A DNA stretch of 64,000 bases. Origin: Aliivibrio fischeri (GTDB lineage: Bacteria > Pseudomonadota > Gammaproteobacteria > Enterobacterales > Vibrionaceae). The stretch lies in assembly GCF_009727955.1 (NCBI RefSeq), contig NZ_WOBR01000010.1:434001-498000 (forward strand), read 5' to 3'. Under the pieces are notes generated by a model, which did no database searches, was not told where the DNA came from, and was given only the letters and a program-made list of their open reading frames with translations. The position numbers and the translations under genes were made by a program. Of this stretch, positions 44,742 through 54,489 are shown one piece after another (position 1 is the stretch's first letter; each line of letters starts with the position of its first letter).

Positions 44742-46607
44742 CTAGCTACCGATCACACCACCGTTATCTTTGGTGATCATCACAATCGTTGACCGAGGCT
44801 TACTGTTTCCACCTTGTGGGAAATGTTCAGATGGGTGTTGTACACCAACAAACATCGTCTTTTGATCTTCAGAGAAAGTTAACCCAGTAATTTCACAACC
44901 AATTGGGCCAGTTAAGAAACGACGTACTTCTCCAGTATTAGGATCGCCACACAACATTTGGTTATTACCTTGCCCTGAAAAATCGCCTTTATTTGAGTAA
45001 TTACCATCCGTTTGAATCCATAAACGTCCTGCTTTATCAAAACCAATACCATCAGGACTATTAAACATATTGTCTTTATTGATGTTGTCGCTTCCAGCAT
45101 AAAGATTATCTTGATGAACCATAGGATTACCTGCTATCAAGTATAAGTCCCACTGGAAAGTATCACTCACATGATCGCCATTTGTAGGTTCCCAACGCAC
45201 GATTTGACCATAATGGTTTTCAGCTCGTGGGTTGACGCCATCGACATCCTGCCCTTCTTTAACGCCACGATATTTATTATTGGTTAGTGTACAAAATACG
45301 TGTTTTTTATCAGGATGAACCGCAACCCATTCAGGTCTATCCATTGTAGTTGCCCCTACTTGTGTTGCCGCACGGCGAGCAAAAATCATCACTTCAGCTT
45401 GGCTATTAAACCCATTCTCTTTGGTTAATCCATTTTTGCCATAAGTCAGCTCTAGCCATTGCCCCTCACCTTCTAACTTATCGTCTTTCATTGCGAATTT
45501 AGCAACGTACAGAGTACCTTCTTCGAGGAGATTGCGATTGGCAGCGTTATTGCCTTCTTGGTATTTGTCTTTTGATACAAACTTATACAGATGCTCACCA
45601 CGTTCGTCATCACCAAGGTACACCACAACATGACCATCATCGTTAACAACTAATGCAGCATTCTCATGCTTAAATCGACCTAGTGCCGTTCGTTTTAATG
45701 GCGTTGACGTTGGATCATTTGGATCAATTTCAACCACCCAACCAAAGCGATTTAGTTCATTTGGGTTTTTCGCGACATCAAAACGATCATCAAAATTATG
45801 CCATTGATATTCACTCTGCTTTGCTTTAATACCGTAACGCTTATCATCAGGCGTTAATGCTGTATTTTGTTCTGAACCAAAGAAATCATTAAAATTTTCT
45901 TCGCATGTTAAATAAGTACCCCAAGGCGTTTCACCATTTGCACAGTTATTGAAAGTACCTAATACTTTTTTACCTGTAGGATCCGCTTTGGTTTTTAGTA
46001 AATCATGACCTGCAGCAGGACCTGTCACTTCCATTTCAGTATTTGCTGTTATACGACGATTTGCCTTACCTGTTGAATCCATCGTCCATTGACCGTTCTT
46101 TCTGACGATTTCAACAATAGTTACGCCCATAGCTGCCTGCGCTTTAGCTACATCATCCGCGGTCATGTTTTTACCTTGGTGAGCAAACAAAAATTCATAA
46201 TTAGTGTATTCATTATTCACCGCAAGAATCGCACGATCGTTTGATAATGGAAATACACTCATACCGTCAGTATTATCACCAAATTGCAGTGCTTGCGCTT
46301 TTGAATCTTGCTTTCCATTTGGGTTAAATTGAGGTGCATTAGCAAAGATAGGGTCGCCCCAAGACATCAATGTATTCCAACTGTACCCTTTAGGAAGCAC
46401 AATAGAATCACTTGTAGAGGTGGGAATGGCTTCAAAGTTTAATAATGTACCGTTCATATTACCTGCAATGGCTTTTGCTACTGGATTTAACGCTAAAAAA
46501 GCGCCAGCACCTACCGCCGCGGTTCCCATTATGAAACCTCTACGAGATAAACGAGCATTCACCATATTGCTAAAATCAGATTCTTTTTCTACAAATTTAT
46601 TCATCAT
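44742..46607 (-). CDS. PhoX-family phosphatase with Tat signal
   Basis: The 621-residue protein has a twin-arginine signal (LSRRGFIMGTAAVGAGAF, about 19-40) and a DUF839/PhoX beta-propeller. Recognisable segments are TPWGTYLTCEENFNDFFG, GRFKHENAALVVNDDGHVVVYLGDDERGEHLYKFV and SPDGIGFDKAGRLWIQTDG. PhoX enzymes are Fe/Ca-dependent alkaline phosphatases folded in the cytoplasm and exported by Tat. Acidic residues consistent with Ca sites are present. AAAGGGAAG lies upstream of two adjacent ATGs. Regulation by phosphate is plausible, but only a poor Pho-box-like sequence was seen upstream. Confidence 0.9.
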   Translation of the reverse strand: MMNKFVEKESDFSNMVNARLSRRGFIMGTAAVGAGAFLALNPVAKAIAGNMNGTLLNFEAIPTSTSDSIVLPKGYSWNTLMSWGDPIFANAPQFNPNGKQDSKAQALQFGDNTDGMSVFPLSNDRAILAVNNEYTNYEFLFAHQGKNMTADDVAKAQAAMGVTIVEIVRKNGQWTMDSTGKANRRITANTEMEVTGPAAGHDLLKTKADPTGKKVLGTFNNCANGETPWGTYLTCEENFNDFFGSEQNTALTPDDKRYGIKAKQSEYQWHNFDDRFDVAKNPNELNRFGWVVEIDPNDPTSTPLKRTALGRFKHENAALVVNDDGHVVVYLGDDERGEHLYKFVSKDKYQEGNNAANRNLLEEGTLYVAKFAMKDDKLEGEGQWLELTYGKNGLTKENGFNSQAEVMIFARRAATQVGATTMDRPEWVAVHPDKKHVFCTLTNNKYRGVKEGQDVDGVNPRAENHYGQIVRWEPTNGDHVSDTFQWDLYLIAGNPMVHQDNLYAGSDNINKDNMFNSPDGIGFDKAGRLWIQTDGNYSNKGDFSGQGNNQMLCGDPNTGEVRRFLTGPIGCEITGLTFSEDQKTMFVGVQHPSEHFPQGGNSKPRSTIVMITKDNGGVIGS

Positions 46608-46860
46608 ACTTCCCTTTTGAAACTATTATTTTTATAAGTGTATTTTTACAATCAGAAGTAGACTAAAGGTGCTTTGTGACAGAAATATTGAAAGGACATG
46701 ACGATTTTATTGCGTATTTTCAAATCAAAATCTGGGGACTCATCCCAGAATAAAAACATTCATTATGATGATAATTCTTTCTTTAAGAGTTATCTGATAT
46801 AAAGCTTAGCCTTTATTTCAGTCTGTATTGATTCATCTAACGTAGATATCAAGGAAAATC

Positions 46861-47058
46861 ATGTTAAAGCAAACTCTATTATATTTATTTTTGAGTGCAT
46901 TATTTATAACAAGCGGTTGCGCTGAGCTAAAAGATGCAGGCAGAACCATCGGACATACTACACGTGATGTTACCACTGCTATTGGGCACGCTTCTCGAGA
47001 TGCGGCTAAATCAGTTAAAGCAGAATTAGATAAAGGAGAATGGGCAAATGAACCTTAA
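46861..47058 (+). CDS. Small lipoprotein with amphipathic repeats
   Basis: The 65-residue protein has a lipobox (FITSGC, cysteine 20) and a short mature part with two near-repeats, GRTIGHTTRDVTTA and GHASRDAAKSV. These should form an amphipathic helix. It resembles entericidin-like small lipoproteins in size only. AAGGAAAATC precedes the ATG, and a terminator follows. Function unknown; it is a single-gene unit divergent from phoX. Confidence 0.75.
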   Translation: MLKQTLLYLFLSALFITSGCAELKDAGRTIGHTTRDVTTAIGHASRDAAKSVKAELDKGEWANEP

Positions 47059-47088
47059 TTTCAAAATGCATGTCATGATATACAAATA

Positions 47089-47113
47089 AAAAGCCTCTAT
47101 TACAGAGGCTTTA
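47089..47113. terminator. Terminator between small lipoprotein and NRAMP genes
   Basis: AAAGCCTCT-ATTAC-AGAGGCTTT stem with A/T flanks between convergent genes. Confidence 0.88.
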
Positions 47114-47130
47114 AATTAATTTAATAGGCA

Positions 47131-48405
47131 TTACATCAGCCATTTCCACCAAACAAAAATAGCTAAAAATCCAAATAAATAAACCAAACCAACAATGGAT
47201 AACGCTTTTAATTTTGGTCCCATTTTTAGTTCATCTGGCAACTCCGTTTTTGTTACTAGAATATAATTCAGAGCAGCAAAAATCGGTGTTGTAATAAACG
47301 CCATGATCATTGCAAAATCTAACATACTCATTAAAGAGGAAATAAACAAAGTGACAATGGTGATCGCCAATACAGAAACAATCATAACCCAAGAGTTATA
47401 ATGTTTTGGCTGATTTAATGGTTTGCGCTGTAGCAATAATTGAGCTTCCGATACCGCTCTTGAATAGCCATCAATCACTGTAATGGTACTTCCAAAAATA
47501 CAGAAAAAAGCAATAACTGCTATCAAATACCGTGACCACTCACCGATTGTTGCAGCATAAATTCCCACTAACTGATGGGAAAAACCGATACCTGATGCTT
47601 TAAATTCAATTCCCGAACCATATAACACCAAAGCCCCTAAAGATAAAAAAAGCACAGCAAGGATCGCGGTTCCAATATAACCAACATTAAAATCAAACAA
47701 GGCTGATTGTGATGTTACTTTTTGAGTTTGACACTGACGCTTTAGCCACATTGATGTAATACTTGAAATTTCGATAGGTGCTGGCATCCAGCCCATCGTA
47801 ATAACCAAAAATCCGATAGACGCAATTGACCAAACCGAAGGACCTTGATAATCAGTAGGAGCAACAGCACCATTAGAAAACGCAACACCTAAGGCTATCG
47901 TTGTCGCAATCGTTAATGTGACCATAATTAATTTAGACAGTTTATCTAAGGCTTTAAAATGTCCTGCAAACAATATTGTTATACAAGTAATTAGAACAAT
48001 GCCAGACAATACATTTAAAGATAGATCAAAAGGTAAGAAATAACCTAACAAACTTGCACTAAATAACAATAAAGCAGCGGTATTAACGACAGCTGAAATC
48101 GCACTTAATACTAAAAATACCCATAAATAACCTCGGCCCAATTTATGGTAACCTTGAATAATACTGTCTCCAGTACCAAGGGTATATTGAACCCCAGCTC
48201 TAAAGAATGGATATTTTAATAAATTAACCGCAAGAATTAGCAGTAACATTTCCCACCCATAGATTGCTCCAGCCTTGGTTGATGCAACCAAATGAGAACC
48301 ACCAACAGCCGCAGCGGCCATCATAATGCCTGGGCCTAACGACCGAGAAAGATCACTTATTTTTAATTTTGGCTTCATGCCATTTTGTGTACAAGACGGT
48401 TCCAT
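47131..48405 (-). CDS. NRAMP-superfamily transporter lacking the canonical metal motifs
   Basis: The 424-residue protein has eleven helices in the LeuT-like NRAMP order. Helix 1 has LGPGIMMAAAAVGGSHLVAST, where classical MntH proteins have DPGN: the metal-binding Asp and Asn are replaced by Val and Ser. Helix 6 has MGWMPAPIEISS in place of the MPH motif. It is therefore a divergent NRAMP relative whose substrate may not be Mn2+ or Fe2+. AAAGGA precedes the ATG at 48405. It is divergent from a MarR regulator. Confidence 0.85.
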   Translation of the reverse strand: MEPSCTQNGMKPKLKISDLSRSLGPGIMMAAAAVGGSHLVASTKAGAIYGWEMLLLILAVNLLKYPFFRAGVQYTLGTGDSIIQGYHKLGRGYLWVFLVLSAISAVVNTAALLLFSASLLGYFLPFDLSLNVLSGIVLITCITILFAGHFKALDKLSKLIMVTLTIATTIALGVAFSNGAVAPTDYQGPSVWSIASIGFLVITMGWMPAPIEISSITSMWLKRQCQTQKVTSQSALFDFNVGYIGTAILAVLFLSLGALVLYGSGIEFKASGIGFSHQLVGIYAATIGEWSRYLIAVIAFFCIFGSTITVIDGYSRAVSEAQLLLQRKPLNQPKHYNSWVMIVSVLAITIVTLFISSLMSMLDFAMIMAFITTPIFAALNYILVTKTELPDELKMGPKLKALSIVGLVYLFGFLAIFVWWKWLM

Positions 48406-48670
48406 ATCTATCCTTTTAATAACAACACTGCCTCACTACCCCTGTGAGCAAGTACAATTTAATTTGAATTAACAATTAAGTTACATAAAGGTATGGTTTT
48501 AATCAATTGCAAAGTAGAGAATCAGCCCAAACAATACCGTATCACGACAAATAGTTATTGGAATAACTCATTAACCAGCTAATTACATAGAAAAGATTGA
48601 GAATAGTACGAACATCAGTACAATGCGAAAATAACCATTCAATCTCGCACTCATACAGAAGGTCTGTCAC

Positions 48671-49144
48671 TTGGAAAAACATGAAGAAGTTCTGGTCGCT
48701 ATACGCCAAATTATTCGAGCTATCGATTTACACTCGAAAAAGTTAAGCAAAGAATATGGGTTAACAGGCCCTCAATTGATTCTTATGCGCGCGATTCAAG
48801 AAATGGATAATGTGACAATTAAAGAGTTATCAAAACATACAAATGTAAGCCAAGCGACAACAACAACCATCATTGATCGTTTAGAACTTAACGGCTATGT
48901 TCAACGTATTCGTAGCGAATCGGATCGACGTAAAGTTCATGCTCATTTAACTGATAAAGGAAAAGAGTTACTCGATAACGCTCCTCTTCCTTTACAAGAT
49001 AGCTTTGTGAATAAGTTTCATAATCTAGAAGCGTGGGAGCAGAGTCTTCTTTTATCATCAGTACAACGTGTATCCGCGATGATGAATGCTGAAGATATCG
49101 ATGCAGCTCCAGTACTACAACTTGAAGGCATTGCTAAAAGTTAG
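48671..49144 (+). CDS. MarR-family transcriptional regulator
   Basis: The 157-residue winged-helix protein has the MarR core: TGPQLILMRAIQEMDNVTIKEL, recognition helix region SQATTTTIIDRLELNGYVQR, wing RSESDRRKVHAHLTDKG and dimerising terminal helices. The start codon is TTG (48671), supported by AGAAGG eight bases upstream. It is divergent from the NRAMP-like gene with 265 bases between and might regulate it; the ligand is unknown. Confidence 0.88.
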   Translation: MEKHEEVLVAIRQIIRAIDLHSKKLSKEYGLTGPQLILMRAIQEMDNVTIKELSKHTNVSQATTTTIIDRLELNGYVQRIRSESDRRKVHAHLTDKGKELLDNAPLPLQDSFVNKFHNLEAWEQSLLLSSVQRVSAMMNAEDIDAAPVLQLEGIAKS

Positions 49145-49174
49145 TAATCGTAAAAGTCACTCACTTTCTAAAAC

Positions 49175-49205
49175 AAAAAGCCTCTTTTTTATAGAGGTTT
49201 TTTGT
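49175..49205 (+). terminator. Terminator after MarR gene
   Basis: AAAAAGCCTCT...AGAGGTTTTTTT: a short GC core (CCTCT / AGAGG) with a long T-run. Confidence 0.8.
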
Positions 49206-49299
49206 TGAATCCTAATCAAAAAAATCGACTGATGCATCACTCATCATGCCGTCTTTGTGTAAACTGAACCCTTGTATTCAAACTCATAAAGAAGTCATT

Positions 49300-50256
49300 A
49301 TGGATAACCTCATTACACAGTTATTATTTTCAGCTTCAATAACAGGCCCTATTTGTGTCATGTTGCTATTAGGTGTCCTACTTAAACGCATCCATCTGAT
49401 TAATGATAACTTTATTGAAATCGCATCAAAGTTAGTCTTTCAAGTGACCTTACCTGCCATGCTTTTTTTAAGTATTGTAAACGCCAAACATGACTTTTCC
49501 TCAAGCAGTCACTTAATCCTTTACGGGCTTATTGCTAACTTCGTTTTCTTTCTTTTCACTATTTTTTCCACTCGATTTGCTTTTAAAGACAAGCAAAATC
49601 ACGGCGTTATTATTCAGGGTGGATTTCGCGCTAACACTGCGATCATTGCTTTAGCTTATGTGGCTAATGCTTATGGGAACACTGGTGTTGCATTGGCTGC
49701 TATCTATGTTGCTTCAACAACTATTTTATATAATATTCAGGCCGTTATAGCCCTTACACCTAAGAATGAACATAATAAAAAACAAGCGATTGGGATCATA
49801 ATAAAAACATTAACTAAAAACCCATTAATTATTTCTATTATATTAGGTGTTATTTGTTCTCTTCTCTCTATTCCTGTACCGGATATGCTTTCACAAGCCG
49901 GACAATACTTTGCCAATATGACACTTCCTTTGGCTTTATTATGCGCAGGAGGGTCACTTAATTTACATTCAATGAAAGAAGAGAGTGCTGCTACGTGGTT
50001 TGCTACAAGCTATAAACTTATCTTAAGTCCATTATTCATTACGTTAGGAGGGATCCTCATAGGATTTAGAGGATTAGAACTAGGACTTATTTTCTTCATG
50101 AGTGCCGCGCCAACAGCAGCTGCAAGTTATGTAATGGCAAGAGCCATGGGGGGAAATGCAATATTAGCAGCAAACATTATCGCTCAAACAACCGTAGTCT
50201 CATTGTTCACTTGCACTCTAGGTATATTTATTTTGTCATCATTTAATCTAATCTAA
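49300..50256 (+). CDS. AEC-family (auxin efflux carrier-like) transporter
   Basis: The 318-residue membrane protein has ten helices in two inverted halves, with family features LLLGVLLKRIHLINDNFIEIASKLVFQ near the N-terminus and the broken helix region LPLALLCAGGSLN. Bacterial members include malonate/malate permeases, and the substrate here is unknown. The ATG at 49300 starts MDNLITQL with AAGAAG upstream; the longer frame from 49246 begins in non-coding sequence. Confidence 0.88.
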   Translation: MDNLITQLLFSASITGPICVMLLLGVLLKRIHLINDNFIEIASKLVFQVTLPAMLFLSIVNAKHDFSSSSHLILYGLIANFVFFLFTIFSTRFAFKDKQNHGVIIQGGFRANTAIIALAYVANAYGNTGVALAAIYVASTTILYNIQAVIALTPKNEHNKKQAIGIIIKTLTKNPLIISIILGVICSLLSIPVPDMLSQAGQYFANMTLPLALLCAGGSLNLHSMKEESAATWFATSYKLILSPLFITLGGILIGFRGLELGLIFFMSAAPTAAASYVMARAMGGNAILAANIIAQTTVVSLFTCTLGIFILSSFNLI

Positions 50257-50318
50257 TTTTAACTAAGGATAAATTAATAATTTTTTGGAAAATGAAAAAC
50301 AATATCCTATATATAGTA

Positions 50319-50368
50319 ATACCAACATCGTTAATGTGATGCTCAATTACGACGATTGGTGTTGGTAC
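50319..50368. repeat. Imperfect inverted repeat, possible REP/MITE-like element
   Basis: The arms ATACCAACATCGT and ACGATTGGTGTTGGTA pair except for a four-base insertion (TTGG). No T-run follows and it lies 60 bases after a stop, so it is not an obvious terminator. No second copy was noticed in the window. Confidence 0.4.
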
Positions 50369-50405
50369 AATGTATCTACTATTGTTTTAGTTAATATCAC
50401 GTTTT

Positions 50406-50443
50406 TCCAGAGAGTTTCCCCTTAAATTCTCTGGAATTTTTTT
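50406..50443. terminator. Terminator between AEC and outer-membrane protein genes
   Basis: TCCAGAGA / TCTCTGGA stem followed by ATTTTTTT on the plus strand, just before the convergent gene's end. Confidence 0.8.
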
Positions 50444-50448
50444 ATCTA

Positions 50449-51417
50449 TTATAATGTGTAGCGAACACCGAAAGTGAACGCGATATCAGTCGAGTTATCC
50501 ATATTTATTGCATTTTCAATAACAGAAAACTCAAACGCAGCCTTCTCCAATAAATAACGATAGCCTAAAACATATTCATGAGAGGACTCTGAAAAATCGT
50601 CACTATCATCAACAGTCCCTTCATAATTATGATAAGAAGTAACAATATGATGCGATGGCGTAATGGCGTAGCCATAACCAATAGCAAAAGAAACAGTATT
50701 ATCTTTGTATGGCAATTCACTTATCACGCCACCGTCATGAAAAGTGACTCCAAGTGTAGAAAAAATAGCGTGTTTTTCATAGCTAAAGCTGTAGTTTGCC
50801 TGTAATCCTTGCTCAAAAGCCTCTCTTTTAAAATGACCACTATTCACTTTATTAAAATATAAACTAGCACCTAAACTCACTGCATTATGTTCATTGGCAA
50901 ACAATTGATATTCTAAATAGCTATGAAGTGCACTTGATAATATCTCGTTTTCAAAATCTTGAATATCCACCCCATACTTAGGCACCGAGATAGAAAATTG
51001 ATCATCTTCAACTTTATCTCTTCCATTTTGACCAATGCCAAAAAAGTCATGGAAACCATAAACAAAAGAATCCAGCCTATTGTTACCTGCGTAGTTATAT
51101 TGATACTTTAACTCAGCCTTAAACTTAGGGGTTATTTGCCATTGTGCTCCAGTGACTACTTGGTTTTGATAGTAATCCATGCTGAAGCTTTCTGAATGAG
51201 CCCAAACACTAGAAATGGTACCAGTAGCAAACAGCTCTACAGAATCGTCTTTCATTGCAAAAGCAGAACGAAGCTCTGTCGTTAGGCTATTGGATTGTAG
51301 TGGAGACTGAGCGTAAGTTTTTAATGGCGTAACAGCAGTATCAGCCAATACCCAGGAAGAAAATAAACCAGTCGTTATTGGAATTAAAATGAAGGTTATC
51401 GGTTTTCTTATAGGCAT
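50449..51417 (-). CDS. Outer-membrane beta-barrel protein (possibly DUF3187)
   Basis: The 322-residue protein has a signal peptide (about 1-25) and an extended beta-strand pattern with frequent aromatics, ending TFGVRYTL. Segments such as YGYAITPSHHIVTSYHNYEG and SHEYVLGYRYLL look like barrel strands near the DUF3187 family, though I am not certain of the assignment. The start at 51417 puts MPIRK before the hydrophobic core; the longer frame to 51447 adds an unlikely extension. A solitary gene with no functional clue nearby. Confidence 0.65.
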   Translation of the reverse strand: MPIRKPITFILIPITTGLFSSWVLADTAVTPLKTYAQSPLQSNSLTTELRSAFAMKDDSVELFATGTISSVWAHSESFSMDYYQNQVVTGAQWQITPKFKAELKYQYNYAGNNRLDSFVYGFHDFFGIGQNGRDKVEDDQFSISVPKYGVDIQDFENEILSSALHSYLEYQLFANEHNAVSLGASLYFNKVNSGHFKREAFEQGLQANYSFSYEKHAIFSTLGVTFHDGGVISELPYKDNTVSFAIGYGYAITPSHHIVTSYHNYEGTVDDSDDFSESSHEYVLGYRYLLEKAAFEFSVIENAINMDNSTDIAFTFGVRYTL

Positions 51418-51653
51418 AATACTTTTCACATAATTAACCGCTACCAATAGATTGATAACAAAAGAAGAAATAAGGTAATAACAACATTATTACTTATCTT
51501 TCCTCTACCTCTCAATGCGTTAATGACATGATGGGAGATAGATCATACACAAAGCGGCTAAACGACCATAAAAAAAGCAATTAATAATAAAACCAAACAA
51601 ATGCATACGAAAACAAAATAATATACTCAATTACATATTATTAAATTATCAAT

Positions 51654-52553
51654 TCATTCTATTTGCTGATGTAACCATTCTTTAAATACGCTGATTTTAT
51701 CACTCACAATCCCCTTTTTTTTCCACACAACGTAATAGGCTAACTCTGTGGTCGATTCAAGATCAGGGAACAACTGTACTAATCGTCCGCAATCTAAATC
51801 ATCTTTGACTAATACACTTCTCCCCAAAGCGATTCCTTGTCCATTAATTGCAGCTTGAATAACAGAAGCAGAGTTATTTATTTTTAGTCCTTTTTCTGTA
51901 TTTACATCAAAAATACCATTCTGTTCAAACCACGCCTTCCAAGAAGGAAAACCGCTTTCTTTAGGCAGAGAGATATCATGCAATAAAGGAAATTGAGCAA
52001 TCGACTCGATACCTTCAATACCTCTATTTAGTAATTCAGGAGAACACACCGGAAAAACGGACTCAGTCATTAATAGCGATGCTTCTAATCCTTCCCACTG
52101 ACCTTTTCCATAACGAATCCCAACATCAATGCTTTCTGTAAGGTAATCCACAGTTCTAATATTTGTATCTAACCTTAAATCCCATTCAGGGTATGAGGTT
52201 TGGAAATCATCTATTCTCATCAATAGCCATTTAGCCGCAAATGCAGGACTTACCGCTACAGTTAAAATAGGACTGTTATCCATTGGTTTTAATAAATCTA
52301 AACCTTGTGCTAAATGCTCAAATCCACGCGTAATTTCAGGTAATCCTAACAGCGCTTCTTTAGTTAATACTAAGCGAGCGACTCCTGATGTTCTCCTTTC
52401 GAATAAAGAAATACCTAACCATTCTTCCAATAATTTTACTTGCTGCCCAATCGCCGCTGGAGTAACGTTTAACTCTTTCGCCGCTAAAGAAAAACTCAAA
52501 TGTCGAGCTGAAGCTTCAAAGGCTCGCAAACCATTTAGATGGTGCAATTTCAT
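51654..52553 (-). CDS. GcvA-like LysR regulator
   Basis: The 299-residue LysR protein has the GcvA-subgroup N-terminus (MKLHHLNGLRAFEASARHLSFSLAAKELNVTPAAIGQQVK) and the effector-domain motif TVAVSPAFAAKWLLMRI. The ATG at 52553 matches the family start and has GGGA about ten bases upstream. It is divergent from the cupin / amine-oxidase operon, with 128 bases between, and probably regulates it. Ligand unknown. Confidence 0.88.
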   Translation of the reverse strand: MKLHHLNGLRAFEASARHLSFSLAAKELNVTPAAIGQQVKLLEEWLGISLFERRTSGVARLVLTKEALLGLPEITRGFEHLAQGLDLLKPMDNSPILTVAVSPAFAAKWLLMRIDDFQTSYPEWDLRLDTNIRTVDYLTESIDVGIRYGKGQWEGLEASLLMTESVFPVCSPELLNRGIEGIESIAQFPLLHDISLPKESGFPSWKAWFEQNGIFDVNTEKGLKINNSASVIQAAINGQGIALGRSVLVKDDLDCGRLVQLFPDLESTTELAYYVVWKKKGIVSDKISVFKEWLHQQIE

Positions 52554-52681
52554 AAAACACGTCCCTAAAAACACACTTCAATAAAGAAAAACTTTAATGG
52601 AAGTATAGAAGTTCTGATTTGTGAGTACGAGATAAAAATCACACAATAAACTTTATCGTCACACATTCATGTAGGTTTATT

Positions 52682-53356
52682 ATGAAATTACACACTGATT
52701 TATCAAAACACGCACATGCTATTTTCTCTCAATCCACATGGGTGCCTTCTCCAATAAAAGAAGTTTCTCGCAAAATGCTAGAACGTAATGGTGGCGAAAT
52801 AGCAACAGCCACGACCCTAGTTCACTATGAACCCAATAGCTATTTTTCTTCTCATATTCATACCGGTGGTGAAGAATTTTTTGTATTAGATGGCACTTTT
52901 GCTGATGAACACGGTGACTACCCTATTGGTACTTATATGCGTAACCCTGTTGGCTCTTCTCACGCTCCAGTCGTAGAGGCGGGGTGCATGATTTTAGTTA
53001 AGCTAGGGCAATACCAAGAAGGTGATACAACTCCCGTACATATTGATACTCACACTCAAGATTTTATTCCTGATCCTTTGCGTCAACATGTGCAATACCA
53101 AGCGCTACATTCTTTTAAACATGAGAGTGTTCGTCTTGAAAAATGGCAGGCAAATCAAACTATCGAACAGGAAAACCGAGGAGGAATTGAACTCTTAGTT
53201 CTTGAAGGGAAATTTACTCATAATAATACTGAATATCGAAAATTTGATTGGCTACGTTTACCTATCGGACACTCCTTACGCGCTAGTATCGAGAAAGATA
53301 CTTGTAAAGTTTGGATAAAAACAGGGCACCACTTACATCAAATTCAAGATAAGTGA
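52682..53356 (+). CDS. ChrR-like tandem cupin protein
   Basis: The 224-residue cytoplasmic protein has two ChrR-type cupin domains. The first (about 20-115) carries the metal-binding pattern SSHIHTGGEEFFVLDGTF, with two His and one Glu, and a later SSHAPV. The second (about 130-220) is degenerate, with LLVLEGKFTH and LPIGHS. There is no N-terminal zinc anti-sigma domain, so it is not an anti-sigma factor. It is followed eight bases later by the amine-oxidase gene, so the two are probably co-expressed. Confidence 0.82.
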   Translation: MKLHTDLSKHAHAIFSQSTWVPSPIKEVSRKMLERNGGEIATATTLVHYEPNSYFSSHIHTGGEEFFVLDGTFADEHGDYPIGTYMRNPVGSSHAPVVEAGCMILVKLGQYQEGDTTPVHIDTHTQDFIPDPLRQHVQYQALHSFKHESVRLEKWQANQTIEQENRGGIELLVLEGKFTHNNTEYRKFDWLRLPIGHSLRASIEKDTCKVWIKTGHHLHQIQDK

Positions 53357-53364
53357 GAAGTAAT

Positions 53365-54434
53365 ATGAAAACAGACTATCTCATTATTGGTGCTGGTTTA
53401 AGCGGCTTATACCTAGCTTATCAACTTGAAAAAATGGGTAAAAATATCAGGTGATTGAATCACGTCAACGTATTGGGGGACGAATTTTATCATTAGATAG
53501 CATGGATATGGGGCCTTCTTGGTTTTGGCCACAAATGCACCCACGTATCACACAGCTTATTGATGATTTAGAATTACCGGTTTTCCCACAATATTCTCAA
53601 GGAGCCTATTTATTAGAAAATCAACATAACAGTGCACCTATTAGATACGAATCAGGATTTGAACAGTCTCCAGTATCAATGAGAATTGCTGGCGGAATGC
53701 AATCTCTTGTTGAGACCCAATTTAATTTACTTCCTTCTGAACACATTCAATTAGATAGTAAGGTTACTCACGTAAATTACAAAGAAAATGGTTATTCAGA
53801 TATCACTGTTGCTCAAAATAACAAAAGACAGATCATCGAAACAAAGCATGTCATTTTTGCTATGCCTTTACGTCTTTTATCTGAGCAAATTACGTTTAAT
53901 CCTAGCTTGCCTACAGATGTAAAAAAACACTTTGCTTCAACGCCGACATGGATGGCAGGTCAAGCAAAATTCTTTGCTATATATGACACTCCATTCTGGC
54001 GAGAAAATGGATTATCAGGCTCAGCAAGCAGCCATATTGGTCCGTTAATGGAGATTCATGATGCCAGTACATTTGAGGGTTCAGGTGCTTTATTCGGTTT
54101 TATCGGAGTCGATGCTTCAACACGTATAAAAGTAGGCGAAGCTCGTATTAAACAAGCGGCAATAGATCAATTAATTCGAATTTTTGGAGAGCAAGCCGCC
54201 TTCCCTACTGATGTTAAATTATTGGATTGGAGCCAAGAGGCTAATACGGCAACGCATGCAGATCACCAAGCCCCAAGAAATCATCCTTCTTATGGTCTAC
54301 CAACAACTGCAAAAGAGTTACGTCGATTACATTGGCACTTTGCAGGAACAGAAGCGGCAGAAGAAAATGGTGGCTATTTAGAAGGTGCATTAGAAGCCGC
54401 CGACGCCGTTATTAATATCCTTGATTGTCATTAA
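53365..54434 (+). pseudogene. FAD-dependent amine oxidase, frameshifted near codon 26
   Basis: The ATG at 53365 begins an excellent Rossmann nucleotide-binding start (MKTDYLIIGAGLSGLYLAYQ), but this frame hits TGA at 53452. The rest of the protein continues in the next frame from the GTG at 53451: VIESRQRIGGRI, the second FAD motif, then a monoamine-oxidase-like body ending HWHFAGTEAAEENGGYLEGALEAADA. A run of five A's (53440-53444) is where one extra A would restore GKKYQVIESR and a 356-residue enzyme. It may be a genuine mutation, a phase-variable tract or a sequencing error. Confidence 0.85.
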
Positions 54435-54439
54435 TACAA

Positions 54440-54468
54440 AAGGCCAAGTCATCAATAGACTTGGCCTT
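54440..54468. terminator. Terminator between amine oxidase and pepE
   Basis: AAGGCCAAGTC / GACTTGGCCTT, an 11-bp stem with a seven-base loop between convergent genes. Confidence 0.88.
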
Positions 54469-54489
54469 AATTTGTATTCTTAGAACAAT

